Of a stretch of 5,949 nt of DNA, positions 1 through 5,379 are shown one piece after another (the first letter of the stretch is position 1; the number at the start of each line of letters is the position of its first letter). Made by a program: the position numbers and the translations under genes. The notes beneath the pieces are model-generated. The model did not search any database. It saw nothing but the letters and a program-made list of their open reading frames with translations, and was not told the DNA's origin. The DNA is taken from positions 1 through 5,949 of the forward strand of contig CABUBS010000131.1 of assembly GCA_902489855.1 (NCBI GenBank), written 5' to 3'. This DNA is from an uncultured Collinsella sp. GTDB taxonomy: Bacteria; Actinomycetota; Coriobacteriia; Coriobacteriales; Coriobacteriaceae.

Positions 1-1
1 G

Positions 2-2026
2 GCCCGACCGCCGAAGCCCGCTCCCACAGCCTCGAAGGCGCTCGACGGTCGAGCGGCAAGCAGCCTTGAGTTGGTCGTGCAGGGTGATCCATCCATAAAC
101 GACGACGTGTTTTCCTATACCTGCGAGGCACGCGCGGACGGTAAGAACTTGGCAATGGTTCGCCTATCGTGCGACCTCGAGCTCAAGGTCGGGGCGCACG
201 TGCGTGTTATCGGTCGCGTTTCACGTTTTGAGAACGATGCGTATGGACGATCGCGCGTGCTCCGAGGTGAGGTGCGCAAGGTTAAAGTCGTTCGGATTTT
301 GTCGGTCGATGAGGACTCTCCGGGGCCGCTTCTTCGGATGCGAAATGGGCTGCTTGCGTCCATCGCGCCTGCGACCGACCCGGCGCGTGCGCTCATAGCT
401 GGTGTCGTCTGCGGTCGTTCGGCCGAGCTGCGCGCCCAGCCGGCGGGCGACTGGTTTTCGTTGACGGGAACGGCGCATCTTATTGCCGTCTCGGGCAGCC
501 ATTTGGCTATCGTGGGGTTTGTAATCGAGGGTGTATTGCAAAAGACTCGGTGCTCACGTGGTCTTCAGCGGGCGATGTTGGCGATAACGCTTGTTGGCTA
601 CGCTGCCTTTACGGGCGCGTCTCCCTCGGCCGTGCGCGCGTGCTGCATGGTGTTCGCGACGCTTGTCGTAAACGGCGCGGGGCGTCGCCGGCACGGCGCA
701 TCGGCACTCTTCGTAACCATGTCCATCTTTGTGCTACTGCGGCCGACGGTGCTGTTCGAGATGGGCTTTCAGCTTTCATGTGCCAGCGTCTTAGCCATTC
801 TGTGCTTTTGCCCCTATGCGACCTACGCTTTGGGTGAACTGGGTGTGCCATCGGGCGTTGCCAGCATGCTTTCCGTCACGCTGTGCTCGCAACTGGCGAC
901 ACTTCCCATTACCGTTCCTGCATTCGGTACGTTCTCGCTCATTGCTCCGTTGGCAAATGCGGTCATCGGTCCGGTGGTGAGCGTACTGCTTGCTTTGTCC
1001 ATCGTGCTGGTTCCCTTTTCGCTCGTGGGACCGTTGCGGACTTGGGCGCTCGTTGTGCCCATTATTGCCGCCCGTTGTGCGCTGTTTTTCGAGCAGCTGT
1101 TTGCCGCCGTGCCGAGTGCATCCGTGAGCGTGCCGCCCGATAGCATGTGGATTTACCTAGTGCCGTGTTTGCTGGCGGTTCTGCTTGTCCGGTGGCCGCG
1201 TCCCCGTGCACGTCCTATGGCGGTGGGGCTTGCATGCCTGGTGCTCTTGGCTGCGATTCCGTACGTCTACTGGGATCGATTCGCTCCGCCTTCGGTGACG
1301 GTGCTCGATGTGGGCCAGGCCGATGCGATTCTTATCCGCCAGGGCGGCGCAGTAGCACTCGTCGACTGCGGGCTCGACGAGCGCGTGGTGGCGGCGTTGG
1401 TCCGCAATAACGTGCACCATATCGATGTCGTCTTTGTGACGCATTGGGATGAGGACCACTGGGGTGGTCTGCCTGCCGTGCTCGAACAGTTTTCGGTCGG
1501 AACGATTGCCGTGGCGGCTGATGCGCTGGAGGATGCTCCTGCCGAGGTGTTGAACCGACCTGGCGTGGAGTATCGGCAGGTGCGCCGTGGGGATACAGTC
1601 GACATCGGCTCATTTTGCGCCCGCGTGATGTGGCCATTCGAGTCCGTGGATGGCGAGGGAAATGAGGACTCGCTTGTCCTGCTGCTCTCTTATATTCAGG
1701 AAGGCAAGGGCCTGCGTATGCTCCTCACCGGCGATGCCGAGCTCGACCAAGAACGGGAATTCGTGCAGGAGGTGGGGGATATCGATGTCCTTAAACTTGG
1801 GCATCACGGCTCTAAGGTTTCAGTCGATGGTGAGTTGCTGGACGTCCTGAAGCCCGAGCTTTCCCTCGCGAGCGCGGGCGAGGGGAATCGATACGGCCAT
1901 CCGTCCGCCGCCTGCATCGATGCCGTTAAGGAAGCGGGCGGCGTGTTCGCGTGCACTATCGAACACGGCGACATTACCGTCACGCCGACTGCGAATGGCT
2001 TTGCGATGCGATGCCAGCGACCGTGA
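2..2026 (+). CDS. comEC: ComEC/Rec2 competence DNA-uptake channel, 5' partial
   Basis: ComEC is the inner-membrane channel that passes single-stranded DNA into the cell during natural transformation. The visible part is 674 residues. It opens with an extracytoplasmic DUF4131/OB-like region (about 74-310). A polytopic competence domain follows (about 340-1280), with the family motifs HLIAVSGSH (476-502), GASPSAVRA (about 613-640) and FQLSCASVLAI (about 767-800). A C-terminal metallo-beta-lactamase-like domain (about 1291-2020) carries VLDVGQADA, the metal motif HWDEDH (1442-1459), LTGDAE, LGHHGSK (1796-1816) and YGHP (1892-1903). The frame has no stop back to base 2. A TTG at 71 is possible but would cut into the DUF4131 fold, lacks a ribosome binding site and would omit the usual N-terminal membrane helices, so the true start most likely lies upstream. 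The gene ends in TGA with all expected C-terminal motifs, so it appears intact here. Whether the organism is transformable cannot be judged from this gene alone. Confidence 0.93.
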   Translation, partial: ARPPKPAPTASKALDGRAASSLELVVQGDPSINDDVFSYTCEARADGKNLAMVRLSCDLELKVGAHVRVIGRVSRFENDAYGRSRVLRGEVRKVKVVRILSVDEDSPGPLLRMRNGLLASIAPATDPARALIAGVVCGRSAELRAQPAGDWFSLTGTAHLIAVSGSHLAIVGFVIEGVLQKTRCSRGLQRAMLAITLVGYAAFTGASPSAVRACCMVFATLVVNGAGRRRHGASALFVTMSIFVLLRPTVLFEMGFQLSCASVLAILCFCPYATYALGELGVPSGVASMLSVTLCSQLATLPITVPAFGTFSLIAPLANAVIGPVVSVLLALSIVLVPFSLVGPLRTWALVVPIIAARCALFFEQLFAAVPSASVSVPPDSMWIYLVPCLLAVLLVRWPRPRARPMAVGLACLVLLAAIPYVYWDRFAPPSVTVLDVGQADAILIRQGGAVALVDCGLDERVVAALVRNNVHHIDVVFVTHWDEDHWGGLPAVLEQFSVGTIAVAADALEDAPAEVLNRPGVEYRQVRRGDTVDIGSFCARVMWPFESVDGEGNEDSLVLLLSYIQEGKGLRMLLTGDAELDQEREFVQEVGDIDVLKLGHHGSKVSVDGELLDVLKPELSLASAGEGNRYGHPSAACIDAVKEAGGVFACTIEHGDITVTPTANGFAMRCQRP

Positions 2027-2034
2027 CGACGTCG

Positions 2035-2064
2035 TTGGCGTGTGGTGGGCCCCTGGGCTAGAAT
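2035..2064 (+). promoter_or_regulatory. Putative sigma-70-type promoter for holA
   Basis: TTGGCG (2035-2040, four of six matches to TTGACA) and TAGAAT (2059-2064, five of six to TATAAT) are 18 bases apart in the comEC-holA gap. Transcription would begin near 2071 and give a leader of about 33 bases that includes the holA ribosome binding site. This is motif matching only. Read-through from comEC is also possible, because no terminator hairpin is visible between the two genes. Confidence 0.5.
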
Positions 2065-2090
2065 GGCACGGAGCGAATACGAAGGCCTGC

Positions 2091-2100
2091 GGGAGGGGAG
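2091..2100 (+). promoter_or_regulatory. Ribosome binding site that sets the holA start
   Basis: The purine run GGGAGGGGAG contains GGAGG (2092-2096), a near-perfect anti-Shine-Dalgarno match, 8 bases before ATG 2105. The frame is open further upstream to GTG 2042, but that start has no such site and would lie upstream of the -10 element. ATG 2105 is therefore preferred. Confidence 0.8.
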
Positions 2101-2104
2101 CGCA

Positions 2105-3067
2105 ATGTCCGAAACCGGTCTGCTGCCGGCATATCTGATCGTCGGTACCGACGGAGTCAAGCGCGATCACGCCGTCTCGCGTATGAAAGCGCGTCTGGAA
2201 AAGTCGGGTATGGTCGAGTTCAACCTCGACGAGCGCGACATGACCAAGGACCCCGATATCGAGTCGATTATCGGATCGCTTAACACCTTTCCGATGGGCA
2301 GCGAGTTTCGCCTGGTAATCCTTGATGGCTGCTCAAAGCTCGCCAAGGCGGTCTCGGAGCCGCTCGTCGAGTATCTGGCGAGTCCCAGCCCCACAACGGT
2401 TTGCCTCATAATCGCCGATTCGCTTGCCAAGAACACGCGCCTGTACAAGGCAATCGCCAAGATTGACAAGAAGGCCGTGATCGATTGCTCCGGCACCAAG
2501 CGCTGGGAGCTTCCGCGCCGCGTGCAGCAGATGGCGACGCAGCATGGCAAGTCGATCTCGACGGCGGCCGCCGAGGAACTTGTCTCGCGTTCGGGTGAAA
2601 ACACTCGCATGCTCGATAACGACTTGGCTAAGCTTGCCCAAATGGTTGAGGCGCCTCAGATTGAGCTTGCCGATGTGGAACGCTGGATTGTGCGCACGGC
2701 CGAAGTCCAGCCCTGGGACTTTCTCAATGCGGTCTCGGCCCGTGACATGCGACGCTCGCTCGAGCTTTTCAATCTATTGCCCGCCAAGAGCTACGTGTGG
2801 ACTTACACGTTGCTGTGCGGCCGCATCCGCGAGCTTATCGTTGCCAAGGCGCTCGATGCGCGCGGACAGGGTCGTGAGCTGGCCGCAACACTTAAGCTCC
2901 AGTCCTGGCAGGTCAAGAATCACCTGACCTGGGCACGTCGCTTTTCGATGGCAGAGCTCGTTGCCGCGCTCGAGGGCGCGGTCGATGTGGAGCTCGCGCT
3001 GAAGGGTTCGGCCGATTCTCAGACCGCGCTTTTGCTCTGGATTACGAACATCTTGAGAAAATCGTGA
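2105..3067 (+). CDS. holA: DNA polymerase III subunit delta (clamp loader)
   Basis: The 320-residue product has the normal length for HolA, the clamp-loader subunit that opens the beta sliding clamp at primer-template junctions. The N-terminal AAA+-like domain (about residues 8-135) starts with AYLIVGTDG, where delta proteins have a degenerate nucleotide-binding loop, and continues with FPMGSEFRLVILDG (62-75), the family's strand after a plF-type motif. A helical lid follows (about 136-200, including WELPRRVQQMA and SGENTRMLDNDLAKLA). The C-terminal collar domain (about 203-320) includes SYVWTYTLLCGRIREL and ends with the typical LALKGSADSQTALLLWI. No Walker A motif is seen, as expected for delta. 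The start is fixed by the GGAGG site. holA directly downstream of comEC and upstream of rpsT is a familiar Gram-positive order. Bacillus subtilis yqeN is the equivalent gene. Confidence 0.93.
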   Translation: MSETGLLPAYLIVGTDGVKRDHAVSRMKARLEKSGMVEFNLDERDMTKDPDIESIIGSLNTFPMGSEFRLVILDGCSKLAKAVSEPLVEYLASPSPTTVCLIIADSLAKNTRLYKAIAKIDKKAVIDCSGTKRWELPRRVQQMATQHGKSISTAAAEELVSRSGENTRMLDNDLAKLAQMVEAPQIELADVERWIVRTAEVQPWDFLNAVSARDMRRSLELFNLLPAKSYVWTYTLLCGRIRELIVAKALDARGQGRELAATLKLQSWQVKNHLTWARRFSMAELVAALEGAVDVELALKGSADSQTALLLWITNILRKS

Positions 3068-3116
3068 TGATACCTGCCTATTTGACAAATTCGTTCTATC
3101 CCTTTGAGGGGGAGCG

Positions 3117-3125
3117 TGCTATAGT
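3117..3125 (+). promoter_or_regulatory. Putative extended -10 promoter for rpsT
   Basis: TGC followed directly by TATAGT (3120-3125) forms an extended -10 element. No good -35 hexamer lies 16-19 bases upstream (the region reads around TATCCC), which fits the extended type. Transcription would begin near 3132 and give a leader of about 69 bases before the rpsT GTG. This would give S20 expression independent of holA. It is a motif-based call. Confidence 0.55.
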
Positions 3126-3135
3126 AGGCGCTTGC

Positions 3136-3173
3136 ATGACCTCACCGTGTCTCAGAGGTGTCATACATTTTTT
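3136..3173 (+). promoter_or_regulatory. rpsT leader hairpin followed by six T (possible attenuator)
   Basis: ATGACCTC (3136-3143) can pair with GAGGTGTCAT (3155-3164) as 8 bp with a two-base bulge and an 11-base loop. Three bases later there is a run of six T (3168-3173). If transcription starts near 3132, this lies at the very 5' end of the rpsT mRNA. It could be a weak intrinsic terminator for transcripts arriving from holA, a leader attenuator, or only a stabilising 5' stem. The stem is modest, so the functional reading is inference. Confidence 0.35.
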
Positions 3174-3175
3174 GC

Positions 3176-3195
3176 AAGGAACTCGAAAGGAACTC
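3176..3195 (+). repeat. Tandem 9-bp direct repeat with two Shine-Dalgarno-like cores
   Basis: AAGGAACTC occurs at 3176-3184 and again at 3187-3195, separated by GA, with an 11-base period. Each copy contains AAGGA. The second core (3187-3191) is 9 bases from the rpsT GTG and is the likely working ribosome binding site. The first is 20 bases away, too far for direct initiation. The repeat is seen directly; any regulatory role is unproven. Confidence 0.6.
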
Positions 3196-3200
3196 CAGAA

Positions 3201-3467
3201 GTGGCAAACATCAAGTCTCAGAAGAAGCGTATCCGCACCAATGAGGCAGCTCGCATGCGTAACAAGGCTGTCAAGTCCGAGCTCAAGACGCTGACCAAGC
3301 ACGTCCAGTCCGCCGTCGCCGAGGGCGACGCCGAGAAGGCCCAGGCTGCCCTCAAGACCGTCACCAAGCGTCTCGACATGGCTGCCGCCAAGCATGTTAT
3401 CCACAAGAACCAGGCTTCCAACCGTAAGTCCGGTCTTGCCAAGCTCGTGAACAGCATCAACGCCTAA
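3201..3467 (+). CDS. rpsT: 30S ribosomal protein S20 (bS20)
   Basis: This 88-residue, highly basic protein has the length and pattern of S20, a primary 16S rRNA-binding protein of the small subunit. The N-terminus MANIKSQKKRIRTNE and the C-terminal HVIHKNQASNRKSGLAKLV are family signatures, and the whole chain is consistent with the three-helix bundle. The start is GTG at 3201, 9 bases after AAGGA. The frame continues upstream to TTG 3132, but those codons show no S20 similarity and overlap the leader hairpin. The gene has its own predicted promoter and a strong terminator after its TAA stop, so it may be a single-gene unit. Feedback control through the leader is a reasonable idea, since Escherichia coli S20 represses its own translation, but it is not shown here. 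Codon use looks biased towards C-ending codons and AAG, as expected for high expression. Confidence 0.96.
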   Translation: MANIKSQKKRIRTNEAARMRNKAVKSELKTLTKHVQSAVAEGDAEKAQAALKTVTKRLDMAAAKHVIHKNQASNRKSGLAKLVNSINA

Positions 3468-3501
3468 GTTGTAAATTTCACATCACACAGATTACGCGCA
3501 T

Positions 3502-3538
3502 AAATGGAGCCTGTTTTATGGAACAGGCTCCATTTTTT
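3502..3538 (+). terminator. Strong rho-independent terminator after rpsT
   Basis: A perfect 14-bp stem pairs 3502-3515 with 3522-3535 around the six-base loop TTATGG. The core ATGGAGCCTGTT is GC-rich at the centre, and a run of six T (3533-3538) follows, partly shared with the stem. It lies 34 bases after the rpsT stop. It would end rpsT transcription and separate it from lepA. An ATG inside the left arm (3504) is in frame with lepA but is not a credible start. Confidence 0.92.
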
Positions 3539-3550
3539 GTACCGCTCGGG

Positions 3551-3564
3551 TAAGATAGTCCGCA
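3551..3564 (+). promoter_or_regulatory. Putative -10 element giving a leaderless lepA mRNA
   Basis: TAAGAT (3551-3556) fits the TANNNT form of a bacterial -10 and is separated from the A of the lepA ATG by exactly seven bases. Transcription would then begin at or next to the start codon. There is no convincing Shine-Dalgarno sequence; the best is GGGT about 12 bases away. The expected -35 position falls within the right arm of the rpsT terminator and shows no good hexamer. Leaderless mRNAs are common in actinobacteria. The layout fits, but it is inferred. Confidence 0.5.
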
Positions 3565-5375
3565 TGAATACTTCAATTGACATTTCCCACATCCGCAACT
3601 TCTCGATTGTTGCGCACATCGACCATGGCAAGTCCACGATCAGTGACCGCATTCTCGAGCTCACCCATACCGTCGACGAGCGCGACATGGAGTCGCAGCT
3701 CCTCGACACGATGGACATCGAGCGCGAGCGCGGCATTACGATCAAGTCCAATGCCGTCCGCGTTTCCTATGATGCCGACGACGGTGAGACGTATCAGTTC
3801 AACCTGATCGACACACCGGGCCACGTGGATTTTACTTATGAGGTCTCGCGTTCGCTGGCCGCCTGCGAGGGTGCGGTGCTGGTCGTCGACGCCACCCAGG
3901 GCGTCGAGGCTCAGACCGTCTCCAACGCGACGCTCGCCATGAATGCCAATCTGGACATCGTGCCCGCCATCAACAAGATCGATCTGCCCTCCGCACATCC
4001 CGACGAGGTTAAGACCGAGATTGAGGACGACTTGGCCATCCCGGCTGACGATGCCGTATGCGTGTCGGGCAAGACCGGCGAGGGCATCCATGACCTGTTG
4101 GAGTCCATCGTCTTTTTGATTTCGCCTCCCAAGGGCGATGCGAATGCACCGCTCAAGGCGCTTATTCTGGATTCGTACTTCGATGAGTACCGCGGCGTCG
4201 TTGCCACGGTTCGCGTCTTTGACGGCTCCATTAAAAAGGGCGATACCCTGCGCATGATGCAGGCCAAGGGCGACTTTTTGGTCGATGGCGTTGGCGTCAA
4301 GCGTCCCGCCGAGACTCCGGTCGATGCGCTGACCGTCGGCGAGGTGGGCTATGTGGTCACGGGTCTGAAGGACCCCGAGGCCGTGCGCGTGGGCGACACT
4401 CTAACCTGGGCGTCGAATCCCTGCCCCGAGCCGCTGCCGGGCTACCGCGAGGCCAAGCCCATGGTCTACACGGGTCTGTTCCCCATCGACAATAAAGATT
4501 ACGAGAACCTGCGCGATGCCCTCGATAAGCTGCACGTCAACGACCCGTCGTTGGTGTGGGAGCCCGAGACGTCGGTGGCGCTGGGCTTTGGCTTCCGCGT
4601 GGGCTTCTTGGGCCTGCTGCACATGGAGGTCGTCAAGGAACGCCTGGAGCGCGAGTTCAACTTGGACCTCATTGCCACGAGCCCCTCGGTGGACTATCAC
4701 GTCTACAAGACTGACGGCGAGATGATTGATGTCCGTAGTCCGCAGGATCTTCCCGAGGCCACGCGCATCGAGCGTATCGAGGAACCCTACCTCAAGGCTA
4801 AGATCATCTGCCCGCCCGAGTATACGGGTGCCGTCATGCAGCTCGCTATCGAGCACCGCGGCATTACTACCGACATGATCCATCTCACGAGCAAGTCGGT
4901 CGAGATGCGCTTTGATATGCCGCTCGCCGAGCTCATTTTGGACTTCTTTGACCAGCTCAAGAGCCGTACGAAGGGCTATGCTTCACTCGACTACGAGTTC
5001 AACGAGTACCGTCCCTCCGAGCTCGTTAAGCTCGATATTTTGCTTTCGGGCGACGAGGTGGACGCGCTGTCGTTTATCGTCCACAAGGACAAGGCCTACG
5101 GTCTTGCCCGCGGCCTATGCGACAAGCTCAAGGAGATTATTCCGCGTCAGCTGTTCGAGGTGCCCATCCAGGGTGCCATCGGCAACAAGATCATTGCCCG
5201 TTCCACCGTCAAAGCGCGTCGCAAGGACGTGCTTGCCAAGTGCTACGGCGGCGATATCTCGCGTAAGCGCAAACTGCTCGAGAAGCAGAAAGAGGGCAAG
5301 AAGCGCATGAAGGCCATCGGCTCGGTCGAGGTCCCGCAGGAGGCCTTTATGGCGATTCTCAAGGTGGACGAGTAG
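3564..5375 (+). CDS. lepA: Elongation factor 4 (LepA), ribosome-associated GTPase
   Basis: LepA/EF4 is a translational GTPase that binds the ribosome and has been linked to back-translocation, to stress tolerance and, in Escherichia coli, to small-subunit biogenesis. The 603-residue length is normal. The G domain holds G1 AHIDHGKST (residues 17-25), the switch motif RERGITIK (54-61), G3 DTPGHVDF (83-90), G4 NKIDL (137-141) and G5 SGKTG (168-172, where SAK is more usual). EF-G-like domains II, III and V follow; examples are FGFRVGFLGLLHMEVV and the domain V start EPYLKAKIICPPEY. The LepA-specific C-terminal domain ends with CYGGDISRKRKLLEKQ and KEGKKRMKAIGSVEVPQEAF, diagnostic of the family. 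ATG 3564 puts 12 residues before FSIVAHIDHGKS, as in other LepA proteins. An in-frame ATG at 3504 sits in the terminator and is rejected. The gene is complete, ends in TAG and is followed after 4 bases by dusB. Confidence 0.97.
   Translation: MNTSIDISHIRNFSIVAHIDHGKSTISDRILELTHTVDERDMESQLLDTMDIERERGITIKSNAVRVSYDADDGETYQFNLIDTPGHVDFTYEVSRSLAACEGAVLVVDATQGVEAQTVSNATLAMNANLDIVPAINKIDLPSAHPDEVKTEIEDDLAIPADDAVCVSGKTGEGIHDLLESIVFLISPPKGDANAPLKALILDSYFDEYRGVVATVRVFDGSIKKGDTLRMMQAKGDFLVDGVGVKRPAETPVDALTVGEVGYVVTGLKDPEAVRVGDTLTWASNPCPEPLPGYREAKPMVYTGLFPIDNKDYENLRDALDKLHVNDPSLVWEPETSVALGFGFRVGFLGLLHMEVVKERLEREFNLDLIATSPSVDYHVYKTDGEMIDVRSPQDLPEATRIERIEEPYLKAKIICPPEYTGAVMQLAIEHRGITTDMIHLTSKSVEMRFDMPLAELILDFFDQLKSRTKGYASLDYEFNEYRPSELVKLDILLSGDEVDALSFIVHKDKAYGLARGLCDKLKEIIPRQLFEVPIQGAIGNKIIARSTVKARRKDVLAKCYGGDISRKRKLLEKQKEGKKRMKAIGSVEVPQEAFMAILKVDE
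5361..5367 (+). promoter_or_regulatory. Probable ribosome binding site for dusB inside lepA
   Basis: AAGGTGG lies within the last lepA codons, 12 bases before the dusB ATG at 5380. The spacing is a little long and the match is imperfect. With the 4-base gap between the genes, this suggests ribosomes finishing lepA may re-initiate on dusB. Confidence 0.4.
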
Positions 5376-5379
5376 GTCT

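Noticed and set aside
2042..2104. In-frame extension of HolA from GTG 2042
   Set aside because: It overlaps the predicted promoter, lacks a ribosome binding site and has no match to delta N-termini. GGAGG points to ATG 2105.
1804..2170. Two minus-strand open frames across the comEC-holA junction
   Set aside because: They cover two real genes, overlap each other, have low-complexity Arg/Ser-rich products and no family similarity that I recognise.
3082..3087. Perfect TTGACA -35-like hexamer after holA
   Set aside because: No -10-like hexamer lies 16-18 bases downstream, and the TATAGT at 3120 is 32 bases away, too far for a standard promoter. It is probably chance.
3132..3200. In-frame extension of S20 from TTG 3132
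   Set aside because: S20 begins at the MANIKS motif; GTG 3201 has a good ribosome binding site, and the extension overlaps the leader hairpin.
3064..3294. 76-codon plus-strand frame across the holA-rpsT gap
   Set aside because: It runs out of frame through rpsT and lacks protein-like features; the gap is better explained by promoter and leader elements.
3504..3563. In-frame N-terminal extension of LepA from ATG 3504
   Set aside because: The ATG is inside the terminator stem, has no ribosome binding site, and the extra 20 residues are not LepA-like.
3573..4091. 172-codon minus-strand open frame opposite lepA
   Set aside because: It is a GC-driven shadow of lepA with no recognisable domain and no ribosome binding site; the plus-strand protein is unambiguous.
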